From the NCBI RefSeq assembly GCF_033115175.1, contig NC_084835.1:56606948-56670947 (forward strand): a stretch of 64,000 bases of DNA. The letters are read 5' to 3'. How positions within the stretch are numbered: position 1 is the stretch's first letter; each line of letters begins with the position of its first letter. The notes under the pieces were generated by a model, which made no database searches, was not told where the DNA came from, and was given only the letters and a program-made list of their open reading frames with translations. The translations under genes were made by a program, and so were the position numbers. Source of the stretch: Lepus europaeus (Eukaryota; Chordata; Mammalia; Lagomorpha; Leporidae). This document shows, piece by piece, positions 53,711 through 64,000 of the stretch.

Positions 53711-54048
53711 TACAAAAAAAAAAAAAAAAAAAAGATTCATTTTATTTATTTGACAGGCAGAGCCTCAGAGAGAGGTAGAGACAGAGAGAGGTCTTCTATT
53801 CGCTGGTTCACTCCCCAAGTGGCCACAACGGCCGGAGCTGCGCCAATCTGAAGCCAGGAGCCAGGAGCTTCTTCCTAGTCTCCCACGTGGGTGCAGGGTT
53901 CCAAGGACTTGGGCCACCTTCTACTGCTGTCCCAGGCCACAGCAGAAAGCTGCATTGGAAGAGGAGCAGCCGGGACTAGAACTAGCGCCCACCTGGGATG
54001 CCAGTGCCTCAGGCCAGGGTGTTAACTCGCTGAGCCACAGTGCTGGCA
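53711..54048 (-). mobile_element. CSINE, young subfamily
   Basis: Exact 14-base target duplication GTATTCAGCCTTTT at 53697-53710 and 54049-54062. The AATCTTT of the 3' end (minus strand) has grown to about 22 T. Confidence 0.95.
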
Positions 54049-55185
54049 GTATTCAGCCTTTTGAGGTACCTAAAAAGACTTCCCTGGGATGTGGGGGAGG
54101 GAGGCAGGACTTTTATTTACTTAAACCTGACTTTCTTCATGTAGGAAGCTGACACCTACAGAACAGGAGAGAACATTCCAAGGCTCTCCGCAGAGGGGGA
54201 GGGAGAGTCCACGCCATAAACCCTATCCTGCACAGACTCAAGTGTGTAATAACGTCTTTCATAAATGCTGTGGAACAGCTGCATAAAAATCTACATGTAA
54301 GTTGCAAAAAAAGAAAAACATGGAAGCAGACAAGAAAACGGCAGCTGGGTTCCGGGTGAAGTGTGTGAGGAGGGAGAATGCTACATTTTGCAGCCTAATT
54401 TAACTACTTCCGTTTTCTCTTGGTAGTTGCAACAAAGCTTCCTTGTAATTTTGACAGCCAAGTGCCTGGAGACTTTGCCCGTGGCTACTTTGTCTGTTTA
54501 CTCTGTGACAGGAAGGTTTGGGTTGTCCCTTTGGTCCATGAAGGACAGCTGATGTTACTCAGGCCATCTTCACAAGCTACTGCTCTGTCCCCACTGGCCA
54601 CTCTGCAGGCTACTGGCCCCAGGCTGGGGAAGACTATGATCAGGTGTCTAGCTGGGGGTGGTGCGGGCATGCTTGTTCCATGTCAAGGTTCTGTGTGATG
54701 TTCTGTTTGACTCACACATGAACAGACACTGCTCTGTGCTGGGCACACCGCAGGACACTGGGTCCCTCTGCGGGCTCTGACCAGGGCAGCACAGGCGGCT
54801 GGACAGGCCAAGCAGCTCAGGCTGCCGCCTCCTTTGTGTCTCAGCCAGCCCAGACAATCTCGGACCCGGTTGGACGACCTTAGGCGCAGGCGCTGTGGCG
54901 TGGTTTATATCACCACAGAGCCACGATGCCACGAGAGACTTTTAAAGCACCTATGCTTGCATCTGACTCCAAATCACCAATTGAAAACAGTTCAGGGATC
55001 CAACAGAGCTGGGGCCTGCACTGAGTGAGCTCGTGTGGCTGGTGTCAAGAGCATGCTCTGATGACCCAACTTGCATCCCAGCCTCATGCTGGATTACTTT
55101 GTGCCATTATCACGGCAGGTTAAGACAGATGCTGGGAACTTGGGGACGGACGTGATGTCACTGATATTGTTTTATGGGGGTGGCC

Positions 55186-55275
55186 TATAATGTGGGGTAG
55201 TGGGTAAAGCTGCCACCTATGATGCCAGCATCCCATGTGGGTGCTGGAGTGTATCCTGGCTGCTCCAGCACAGTT
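55186..55275 (+). mobile_element. CSINE head fragment
   Basis: TAATGTGGGGTAGTGGGTAAAG to TATCCTGGCTGCTCCAGC; the rest is lost. Confidence 0.8.
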
Positions 55276-55303
55276 GATAAAGCACCCAGAAATGGCTGAC
55301 TGG

Positions 55304-55737
55304 TTGCTGTTATGTATTGAACAGGATTGGGCACCCCAAACTCTGCAGATGTTTAAACCCCAAAGTCTGATGGTAGCAGTCAATGGCATAGTGCTAGCGG
55401 CTGATGGATCAGGGTCAGGGCTTGGTCTGAGGCTGGTGCCTGAAGGTGGGGACTTTGGGAAGTGACTAGATTGGATTCGGTTGCATGTGGGGAGCCCCAG
55501 ACTGGGTTGTGATGGCTTTAGTCAGAGGCGCTCTACATGGAAGGGGAGCCCTTTGCTTCCTGGCTCTCCCTCTGGGCACCCTTCCCCTGCACCTGTTCAC
55601 ATCAGATGCGGACTAACAAGGCTGTCCCATGGTGGCCTGCGAAACTTCAAAAACTCCCAGTGGAAATAAGGCTTCCTCCTCCCTAAGAAGCTCCTCAGAG
55701 GTATTTTAGTTCAAGTAACAAAAGGCTGACTAATTCG
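55304..55737 (+). mobile_element. MaLR-type LTR fragment (MST/MLT1-like)
   Basis: The order of segments matches the mammalian MaLR LTRs: ATGTATTGAACAGG, then CACCCCAAACTC, TTTAAACCCC, GGTGGGGACTTTGGGAAGTG, and a 3' part AAATAAGGCTTCCTCC and AAAAGGCTGACTAAT. It is diverged and has lost parts of the middle. It lies in IMPA2 intron 2, antisense to the gene. Confidence 0.6.
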
Positions 55738-55799
55738 ATTCCTGTAGCGTTTTTTCCTCTTAAAGAGTAAAAGCAATCCACAGGGTACAAGCCTTGTGA

Positions 55800-56131
55800 C
55801 ACATGTGGCGTAGTGGGTAAAGCCGCTGCCTGCAGTGCCGGCATCCCATATGGGTGCTGGTTTGGGTCCCAGCTGCTCCACTTCTGATCCAGCTCTCTGC
55901 TATGGCCTGGGAAAGTAGTGGAGGATGGCCCAAGTCCTTGGGCTGCTGCACTCACATGTGAGACCTAGAAGAAGCTCCAGGCTCCTGGCTTCAGATGGGC
56001 CCAGCTCCTGCCATTGCAGCCACTTGAGGAGCGAACCAACAGACAGAAGATCTACCCCTAGCCCTGTCTCTGCCTCTCTGTAACTCTGCCTTTCAAATAA
56101 GTAATTAATCTTAAAAAAAAAAAAAAAAAGC
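55800..56131 (+). mobile_element. CSINE
   Basis: CACATGTGGCGTAGTGGGTA to AAATAAGTAATTAATCTT plus A17. The first bases of the head are replaced. Confidence 0.93.
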
Positions 56132-57165
56132 CAAGAAAATGACAAGCATCTGTTTTAACAGGGACCCTGACTTCAGGCAGAATAAGAAATAGGGATGTCA
56201 GAGATGCTCAAATACAGAGGCTGTCAATCAAGCAGAACAGGCATGAGCCTCAGGCAGTCTCCCAGGAGTGCTGCTAACCCTGAGAGCACCCGACTGGGCA
56301 GGAGAAGGGGGGGGGGGTGTTTCCACACCCGCCTGCTCCTTGTCCCCACAAGTACTCACGAGCACCCTGTACTGAGCCTCATGTACACTCAACAGGTGCA
56401 GGGTGGGTGTCGTATATATCACTGTTGCCTAAGCTCACATAAACACAGACCTGACAGCTCCTGTAACCTGTGCCCAGGAGTCTGACAGCTAAGACAGCAG
56501 TTCTGGGACTCCAAAACCTTTAAGAGATCCTATACAAGGAAGAAAAGAGACTCTTTACATCCCAGTGTCTCAGAGACCCCGCGCTGAAGAAAAAGTCTTA
56601 ATTTGGGGTCTGTGGCTTCCCTGGAATCATAGGCAAAATACCACATTAATGTTTTAATTGATCCTTTTTAACTGTTTGCATCAGGTTCTCCACACATAAC
56701 CCCAGAAAGGCTGAGAGCTTGCGGTGTGAGAGTGGTCTCTGTGAGGCCTTCTGGGGAACTCTCCCCGTGTCCCCCACAGGTGTTGGCCTGAATGTGGGGG
56801 GTATGCATCAGTGACCACTGGCTGTGTCCCATCCTGGAAGCCTGCCTGGGCAGCAAGTGGCCCAGCCACCAGGGATGTCAGGCAGGCGCAGCCTCTACTG
56901 CATCGCTGCAGACACAGAAGAGCTGGGGACCGAGGAGCAGGGAGCTCCCCCGAGCATGGGTTGTACCAAGAGGGGGCTTTCAACACCTGTCAGGTGCGAC
57001 ACTGACGTCATTGTCGTCGAGACAACAGGACACAGAACGGAACCCGAGTCTGTCTGCTTCCCAGGGGTCTGCCCCTCACCGACAAGTGGCCTCTGAGTGA
57101 GGCCCTGGCTGCTTCCTGAGCGAGGTGCATGCCACCGGGTTATGCACCCCAAGGCGTACGCCTAC

Positions 57166-57299
57166 CTGTGCGAAGGAAACCGCTCCCGCAACTCGGAAAT
57201 GATTAAGTCTTCCACGAGGTGGTCTGTTTCCGTCACGAGATCCGCAGCTGAGGTCTTCGTGGAGACGCGCTTTTCCTCCGTGAGCGCCTTCCTGATGAT
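57166..57299 (-). CDS. IMPA2: IMPA2 exon 2 (residues 33-76 plus part of 77)
   Basis: 134 bases, phase 0 in and phase 2 out. The minus strand reads TTTGCAG, then ATCATCAGGAAG (IIRK), and ends TCGCACAG before GTAGGC. It encodes the N-terminal helical part, including KTSAADLVTETDHLVEDLI (55 onward) and ELRERFPSH. The TSAADLVTETD segment is the conserved family region preceding the first metal site. Its first codon follows exon 1, which is not in this window. Confidence 0.97.
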
Positions 57300-58849
57300 C
57301 TGCAAAGAAGGCACTGGGCTCAGCTCGCCACCGTCCCCTCGTCCCCTCCCGGAGCAGAGCGCAGTCAGCTGGGGCACTCACTGGACCCGCCATGCCCCGC
57401 CCACATCCGCCATGCCCCGCCCACATCCGGGGCTCAATGCCACACCCACAGCTCCCAGTCGCTATTTTTTCACAAGACGGACAGGCTCACTGCTTCAAGT
57501 TGTTTTGCCCTAGCTGTGAACCGGGTTTTTATAGAGCAATGTGCAACTTTCACCTACAAGAGCAGCCCAACAAAGACGCCATGCTAACCTATGAGCCCCC
57601 TATTCCCATGAATGTGAATGTGTGCATTTGGGTGTGCAGTAAAAGCTTCTTTTCCCTAATACTCTGCATTTCAGGAATCACACGGAGCGGGAGATTTCAG
57701 CCAGAGCCTCGCGGAGCCGAAGCAACCTCACCGGTATTCGCCAGGCTGGGCTGCTGCAGGTGCAAAACCCACAGGATCCCAGTGCCAGAGGTGCTGGGTG
57801 CTGTTGGGCCACGTGGCTGGCTTGGGGAACCCAGGAGCACCTGTCGGGGGCTCAGGCCCAGCCACAGGTATTCAAAGGAGGCAGGGTGCCCTGTCGGGGT
57901 CTTTCAGAAAACCGCTCACTTGTTTTATGTCTGTTACTGTGGTTGCTCCAATGCTTCTCTTTGTGGGCAATGTCACAGGGAAAGTCGCAGGGCTTGCACG
58001 TGCCAGTGCCCCCAGCTGTGAAGCAGGTGCACTACTCCCCTTGGCCCTGGCCCTCTGCCCCGCCTCCCCCTTCCCTCACCCTGCCTCTCTCCATCAGGCC
58101 CTAGTGCCACCACCACTTGGTGTGCCAGGCCCTCCACACCCAGCCTGGGCTGCACTGGTGTCCCGGCCACCCCCACACCAGGCTCAGGGCCTCACAGGTA
58201 TCTTCCCACCACCCTTCTGCACCTTGGCACGGCACCTCCCTCTGCCTGCAGAGGCCTCCACTCCAGCATGTCTCCTGGGCCCTGGCTAAGGCCCCTTCTC
58301 CTGGGTCAGATTCGGCCCAGTGCATAGTATTTGATCACACCAGGCCACTGTCCGTTCCCCTAGGTCGTGGGCTTCTCAGGGCAGGAACCCTGCCTTTAGT
58401 CTCAGTAGCTGCAGGTCAGCCCTCCCCTCCCTGTCCCTAGAGCAGGGGTGATTCAGCAGTGCTTGTCCACACGGTGAGGTTTTACCAAATGGAGTGCCAT
58501 ACCTGGGGCAGCCACACAGCTTAGCTCCCTTTCGGTCACCAGTGCATAGTTGGCAGCAGGCTCATCTAAAAACACCTGGACGCCCTGTGGTTCTCCCTGA
58601 AGACAATGACCCCGCCTGGAACGCAATCCTGATATCCACCAATCTTAGTAACTTAGGACCAAAAAACAAAAAGCTACTATCCATACGATATACCAGTCTC
58701 CAAACGGGATGCTAAAATACTAGGTTAGGAAAGGTTTAATTCATGAATTTCCCTACAGTGAGAGGGAAGGTGATAAGAGAATGTCACTAACAAAGTAAGG
58801 TGCTTTTCTAAATTAGTAAGTATTAGACACAAACAGTCTGGCCCTAGGT

Positions 58850-59140
58850 AGCCATCTGGCTTGGAGGCTAAGACACAGACCAGGATGCCTGTGTCCCACA
58901 TCAGAGTGCCTGTCGCTGGCTCCCACTGCCAGCTTCCTGCTGATGCAAATCCTGGGAGGCAATGGTGATGGCTCAGTGACCGGGCACCTGGATCCCGTTC
59001 CCAGCTCCAGCTTTGGCCTCGGCCTGGCCCCAGCCATTGCAGGCACCTGGGGAGTGAACGAGCAGATGGGACATCTATCTGCATCTGTTTCTCTCTCTGT
59101 CCCTCTCTGCTCTCAAATAATTGTTTAAAAATCTAAAAAC
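58850..59140 (+). mobile_element. CSINE, old type
   Basis: GCCATCTGGCTTGGAGGCTAAG, GGCAATGGTGATGGCTCAG and CTCTCAAATAATTG. Confidence 0.72.
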
Positions 59141-59729
59141 AGCTTGACCTCTTAGCCACCCACAACCGAAGGGGGAAGTTACCTGCTGATGTCTTTAAAT
59201 GCTTATTTTCCCCTCAGTCTTAGAGATCCTAAACGTTTCCATTCTGCTAGCAGTAGGTAAGTGTATGCTGCTTTTCAATGAGATTTTCAGCTACTCGCTA
59301 ACCAAGCATGTACTTCATGGACCTCCTGCCTGGGTCTCTCCCTCCAGTAACATTCTGTTAATCATTAACATATAAAATATAGGCCTCAAGTCACTGAAGC
59401 CTGAAGTTCAAATCTAAAAGAAACAAACATCACTGGCCTCAGCACTGGAGACACTCAAGTTCACGGACACGTCCAAGTGCCCCTTCCCCGCCCATACATC
59501 ATCTCGGTGTTGTGTGACGGCTCCCAATCTTTATGATCATCACCACTGGGCAATGTGTGCGTGGTCTGGAACCTGGACTCTGTACCACCTGCCCACGGAA
59601 CAGCAGGCCCAAGAACTGCCAGAAGCAAGGTTTCCAGCAGGCCACGTGCCTTGCCCTTGGCTGGATGGGCAGGATGCCACATGTTTTAGGTTCTAGACTC
59701 ATCTGAATACAAACAAGTGCTGTATGAGG

Positions 59730-60530
59730 GTTTATTTCATTTGTCAACTTGACTGGCCTACTGGGTGCCCAGATATTTGGCCAAACACCATTACAGTTGT
59801 TTCTGTGAGGCGTTTTGAATGGGATTAGCATTTTAATTGATAAAGTGAAGAAGGCTGCCCTCCCTAATGTGGGTGGGCCTCACCCAATCAGTCGAAGGCC
59901 CAAAAAGAACAAAACGACTGACCTGGAGCTGGTGTTGCGGTGCAGCAGGTTAAGCTACTGCTTGGGGTGCCCTCGTTCTGTATCAAAATGCCTAGTTCAG
60001 GTCCCAGCTACTCCACACTTCTGATCCAACTTCCTGCTCATGCACTTATCTGAAAGCAGAGTGACAGAGACAGAAAGAGACAGAAAGAGACCTTCCATCT
60101 GCTGGTTCACTCTCCAAATGGCCACAATGGCTGGGGCTGGGCCAGGCCAAAGCCAGGAGCCAGGAACTCCATCTTGGTCTCCCAGGTGGGTGCCAGTGGC
60201 CCAAGCACTTGGGACTTCTACAGGCTTCCCAGGAGCATTAGCAGGAAGTAGGATTGGAGTAGCCAGGACTGGAACCAGCACTTTCATACAGGATGCTGGC
60301 ATTCCAAAAGACAGCTTAACCTGCTGTGCCAGACTGCCAGCCCCAATAAACAAGTCTTTGAAAAAACAAAACAAAGGCTGACCCTCCCCCAAGTAACAGG
60401 AACCCTGCAGAAGGCCCTGGGGCTCCATCCGCAACACGCTGCCAACCTTTGAACTGGAACGGGGGCTCTCCCTGGGTCAGACTGGACGTCCAGCGCCTGT
60501 GGGTGCTGCCTCTCTGCAGAGTGCTGACTA
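59730..60530 (+). mobile_element. Ancient interspersed repeat (GTCAACTTGACTGG family) split by a CSINE
   Basis: The left part at 59730-59924 carries GTCAACTTGACTGG, CCAGATATTTGGCCAAACA and GTGGGTGGGCCTCACCCAAT. The right part at 60375-60530 continues with GGCTGACCCTCCCCCAAGTAA and GGGGGCTCTCCCTGGGTC. Both belong to a well-known mammalian interspersed repeat, probably LTR-type, whose exact name I cannot recall. A fold-back CSINE separates the parts. Confidence 0.6.
59925..60374. mobile_element. Composite fold-back CSINE inside an ancient repeat
   Basis: Plus-strand head (GAGCTGGTGTTGCGGTGCAG, to about 60045), then an antisense copy (ATCTGAAAGCAGAGTGACAG to GTGCCAGACTGCCAGCCCC, 60046-60344), then a plus-strand tail AATAAACAAGTCTTTGAAAA. 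ACTGACC/GGCTGACC at the flanks may be the target duplication. Confidence 0.8.
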
Positions 60531-61049
60531 ACCCACGTGACAATCAGTGAAACCTAAAAGTTCATCAGGTAGCCAGGGAAGCTCTCACACGGTGCTGGCA
60601 CAGGGGCCAGCAGCAGCTGTTAATAAATCACGAATTTCTACATAACCTCCTGGTGGGAAAGAAGGGGAGGAGCCAGTCAACGAGGAGGCCGCTCCAAGGG
60701 CTCGGGCCACTCCTGGGCTAGGGGTCAGTGGGTCTTGAGGCGCTCATCTTCCTCCCCCACTTTCACGGGTGTCTCTTAACACTTGTGGGCTCCACTTTCT
60801 CAACTCCCAGCACCTCCAGCCCCAGCGCTTTTCTGACACGGCCTGGCCAGCACCACCACCTTCAGTGTTAAATCTAGGGGCACACCAGGCCCACGTGCCG
60901 CTGTGTCCTGCACCATGGGACCTCCCCCTGCGGTGATGCTCCTATCCCCTGCTGCTCCACACTGTCTCCTGAAGAGGGGGCATATCCAAGAACTAGGACC
61001 TCGGCAGAGATAGCACCTGGAGATGACACCCACCTTGCCCCATCATCAT

Positions 61050-61220
61050 CATCACTGACACTGACAGAGGGTGTGGTCTGCCCTGGGCATGGATCTGGGC
61101 AGCTCACGGAGACCAGCCCATTTAAACCTTGCCATAACTCTGAGAGAATAACTATTCTACCAGTGACAATGAGGAAACTGAGGCAGAAAGAAATTTATAA
61201 AGTTTCCCAAGGCCGTGCCA
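61050..61220 (+). repeat. MIR SINE fragment in IMPA2 intron 1
   Basis: TTTAAACCTTGCCATAACTC, GACAATGAGGAAACTGAGGC and AAAGTTTCCCAAGGCCGTG are clear MIR signatures on the plus strand. Confidence 0.75.
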
Positions 61221-62839
61221 CAGTCAAGTTCAAGGAAAGAGATCCTGATCCCTCAATGCAGGATTTCCAGATCCCTCTCAGGCCCAGATGTCTCTGCAGC
61301 TGTGAAATCTACCACTAAATCCCAATCCAGAAACCCCATTCTCTACTCCAAGGTCTCTGTCAACCTACTGAGCCCATCTCAAATCCATCACCTTGGTCAG
61401 TCTTAACGCTGACCTCAGCTCTGCCCAGTGGCCTGATCCTCTCTTCGAGCTCAAGAGTTAGGCCTGGTGTATCTCTCACAGGCCCTGGGTGCCACACTCT
61501 TTCACCAGGCTCCTATTCTCTCCCTCTCTACTCACCAAGCCCATCACCTAACTCATTCAGCTGGACAACATGCCCCCCCCCCCCATACACTTTCCTATAA
61601 AAAGACAAACTTAGCTATGACTTCTTCCTGGAGGAAGCTGACCCATCTCCCAGCCCTGGGATGGCCCCACATCATCTTCCCTATACTGGTGGGATTGCAA
61701 TTTATTGCCCTCCGTCTCCTGTACCAGCAGGCAGGTGGTCCCTAGTGTAGGGTCCTGCCATGCCCGCTGCAGGAAGGGTGGCGGCTAGGACAGCAGACAT
61801 AGGGATCCTGAGTTTCATGGGGATACAATGCCTCCCCTCATTTCCCACAGGGGAACGAAGCTCCAGACCAGGCCAGCTTTGGGTTCTAGCCCAGCATGAG
61901 GCGGGAAGAGAGGGAGGAGGCCTGGACTCAACAGGTCCCCTTTCCTTCTCCAAGCCTGGACTCCTGGGGCCTTTGAGCTTGTCCTCCAGCCCTCCAGCCC
62001 TAGGGGAGGCTGGGGCCCAGAATCTGTTAGTACTGTTTCCACCCCCTGGCTAAGTGTTTATGCTTACCTCCCCAGCCTCTAGTCAGCACTGCACTCCCTT
62101 TGGGCCATAGAGGCTGACTTAGTCTCCCAGGCTTCTCTTTAACTGAGGGATTTCACTGACCTCCTACCGAGGCAAGGGCTGGGCTGCAGGTGCAACTGCC
62201 TCTGGGAAGAAGGCATTTTTCTGGAATAGCTTTTGTTAGCAATATACTGGGTATTAAGAAACACCTAGCCTTTCTCAAAATGTTATATAACAAAAAGGAC
62301 AGCTGGCATCTCAAGCAGGGTCAGGAGCAGGGGTCCCAGAACACTTGGGAGGCCAATCCCCACCTAAGAGCAGCTGCAACTTTGCGCCTCCCAGTTGTTA
62401 TCTCACCCAGATTGTCTTTGCTAGCATTTTAAATGTTGGTAGAAAAGTCTCAGAATTTTCCATGCAGGCTGGCCTTGCCTTATGGAGCTAAGCAGAGACT
62501 GACTAGGGGCGGGGGTTAGGTGATGCTGGGCAGACAATGGACTTTGGGAGCATGTAAAGATTGGGAAGGCCTTGCTTCTTCCAGAGGCAGGTGCAATCAG
62601 CCTAGGAAGGGGTGTAGGGAGCCTCTTCCACTGAAATGTCCTCTGCCAAGGGTACACCTCCACATCCCGGCACTGGGGAGTCTCCAAGAACAAGCCAGGG
62701 GCTGGACCAGGACCAGCCTCCGGGGAAGCCAGGCAGTGGAAGAGCCTGCCTGCTCTCCTGCCTGGAGCCACCCCATGCCGGTGACTCCCTCATTTGCATC
62801 TCCACCCTCCATACTGGATCCAAAGTCAACATTTCCACC

Positions 62840-63110
62840 TAGAAAGCTACCAGGAGTTCAAGTTTAACATGCCCAGGACAAAACACTTGGCTCCCACCTC
62901 CAAAACTGTTCTCCTGCAGCTTTCTTACCTGGGAAAACAGCAAATCCAGTCAACCAGTTTTTCAGGCCCAAACCCTTGCAGTCACGCTCAGCTCCCCTTC
63001 TCTCTCACACCCTCCAGACAATCCAACAGCAACCCTGTCACCTTAGCCTTCCCAAGGTTTGACCCCAGCCAAACCTGCCATCACTTCCCACTTGGATTCT
63101 AACCAGATAC
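62840..63110. repeat. L2-like fragment in IMPA2 intron 1
   Basis: Pyrimidine-rich text with CTCAGCTCCCCTTCTCTCTC and CACACCCTCCAGACAATCC recalls L2 3' sequence; low certainty. Similar traces occur at 61370-61560. Confidence 0.3.
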
Positions 63111-63224
63111 CTGGTTCTGGACCCTGGAGGCTGGCAGGGTCCTATGCAGTAGCCAGGGTAGCTGCCTGGTGGTCTCACAGGGCCTCCCCCAGGATTCTGT
63201 CCCATCAGTATGGACTTGCTGGGT

Positions 63225-63720
63225 GAACGAATACATTTCTAATCAGTGTTGCAGTATCGCCACTTTAAAAACAAACAGAAAATACCAGAGGCCAATGCAC
63301 ATTCATAAAGGCAAAGTGTCCACTGGTTACCAGGGACACGCAGCTGAAGACCACAATGGAACACCACCTTGAATCCGTCAGAATGGCCAGAACGGAAGAC
63401 AGGCCACAGCAGGTGTGGCAGAGGATGTGGAACAAGGGGGACCCCCGCACGTTGCTGGCTGCAGTGGAAATCGGCACGCCCACTTCAGAGGACGCCTTGG
63501 CAGAATTTCCCTGCTGATGACACAGCACTTCCCCTCCCCGACAGGAATGCACACAAAGCCAAAAGATCCGAGAACGAGCACGAAAACTCACAGCGAGGAT
63601 AAACTGTGCCCATGAGCTCGGAACTGGACATTACCCACAGTTTCTTCAAGAGTTGAATGGACAGAGATATAGTCACACAATAAAATATTACTCAGCAGCG
63701 GTTCTCACTGAGCCAGTAGT
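63225..63720 (+). mobile_element. L1 3' fragment in IMPA2 intron 1
   Basis: GTCAGAATGGCCAGAACGGA, GCAGAGGATGTGGAACAAGG and ACAATAAAATATTACTCAGC appear in the order expected for the end of L1 ORF2 on the plus strand. Decayed. Confidence 0.65.
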
Positions 63721-64000
63721 AGTGTCAGCTGGGATTGTTAGGAATGCTCCTTCTTGGCCCCACTCTTGACCCTGTGCACTGGAAATAAGGGGGTGGGGTG
63801 GGGGTGGGGCTCCCTGGTATCCACAAGACCTCCCTGCCCTTCCCACTCCAGCTGGTGAGGGAGGAACACCTTTGCTGCAGCCAACCAGAGGACATCCACA
63901 CACTGAAGAGATGGCTACGAGTTCCACTGGGAAGCTGGGCAACTGACAGATACATAGAAAACTAGGCAAATGAAATAAACAAATGAGGGGTGCATGTTTG

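Larger units (their letters stand above)
49084..57165 (-). other. IMPA2: IMPA2 intron 2
   Basis: 8,082 bases containing the solo LTR (49419), eight CSINEs or fragments and the MaLR LTR (55304). Unique stretches at 49844-50210, 50856-52671, 54063-55185 and 56132-57165 show no coding. Confidence 0.9.
31680..64000 (-). other. IMPA2: IMPA2 gene, exons 2-8 with introns (5' end outside window)
   Basis: Inositol monophosphatase 2 is a cytosolic Mg2+-dependent, lithium-sensitive phosphatase that releases free myo-inositol from inositol monophosphates in phosphoinositide recycling. Seven exons on the minus strand join in phase to 256 codons. Human IMPA2 (recalled) has 288 residues with 32 in exon 1, so only exon 1 is missing. 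Both family signatures are seen: WIIDPIDGT at residues 98-106 and WDMAAATVIIREAGG at 230-244. Metal ligands Glu81, Asp101, Asp104 and Asp231 are kept. Every visible splice site is GT-AG. Intron lengths from intron 7 back to intron 2 are 409, 565, 10495, 2945, 1943 and 8082 bases; intron 1 exceeds 6.7 kb. The paralogue IMPA1 was considered, but the ending YGRDDEK and the residue numbering fit IMPA2. No disabling change was seen. Confidence 0.97.
57300..64000 (-). other. IMPA2: IMPA2 intron 1 (partial)
   Basis: At least 6.7 kb, with one old CSINE, the split ancient repeat with a fold-back CSINE, MIR and L2 traces and an L1 end. No exon-1-like ATG with the expected 32 codons and no CpG island was seen, so exon 1 lies to the right. 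Open frames at 57392-58325 are pyrimidine- or purine-rich shadows. Confidence 0.85.

Noticed and set aside
53697-54062. Antisense CSINE that appears to have its poly-A on the wrong strand
   Set aside because: The T-run on the element strand is an expansion of the normal AATCTTT end; copies near 23500 and 36640 show shorter versions of the same.
63225-63720. Possible IMPA2 exon 1 near the right edge
   Set aside because: The segment is L1-derived and lacks an ATG plus 32 in-phase codons followed by a donor; no CpG island is present.

Overview
This is mammalian nuclear DNA and almost certainly lagomorph, most likely European rabbit or a close relative. The main clue is about 60 copies of the tRNA-derived CSINE (rabbit C repeat): a conserved head with pol III A-box and B-box like motifs, a pyrimidine-rich 3' end, AAATAAATAAATCTTT and a poly-A tail. 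They stand in both orientations and several have clear target-site duplications. There are no operons, phage, CRISPR or other prokaryotic features.

The only protein-coding gene I can support is IMPA2 (inositol monophosphatase 2) on the minus strand. Seven coding exons are present: 57166-57299, 48979-49083, 46990-47035, 43936-44044, 33332-33440, 32615-32766 and 32090-32205. They join in phase with GT-AG borders and encode residues 33-288 of a 288-residue protein. Exon 1 (about 32 residues), the promoter and its CpG island lie beyond the right edge. The 3' UTR runs down to about 31680, with an AATAAA signal at 31701-31706. The metal-binding residues (Glu81, Asp101, Asp104, Asp231) and both family signatures are intact, so the gene looks functional.

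Positions 1-31680 are intergenic sequence downstream of IMPA2: dense CSINEs, decayed L1 pieces, a probable LTR (about 7935-8480), a processed ATP5MG pseudogene (12805-13242), Tigger DNA transposons (4093-4705 and a nested set at 26131-27306), MIR/L2 relics, and a GC-rich stretch with a CTCF-like motif (about 17494). Positions 31680-64000 are the IMPA2 body and intron 1. The introns hold more CSINEs, another Tigger element (35845-36165), a solo gammaretrovirus-like LTR with triplicated U3 repeats (49419-49809), an MaLR-type LTR (about 55304-55737) and an ancient repeat split by a fold-back CSINE (59730-60530).

Points most worth a second look: a 162-base possible exon in an open frame antisense to IMPA2 (37976-38137); the solo LTR in intron 2; a short repeat with a (CA)n tail seen twice that I cannot name; a divergent pair of CTCF-like motifs beside exon 6; a CSINE with a perfect-looking target duplication but a poly-G tail; and two fold-back CSINEs. 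I did not find a new multi-gene system. Repeat boundaries are read by eye and are approximate except where a target duplication fixes them.
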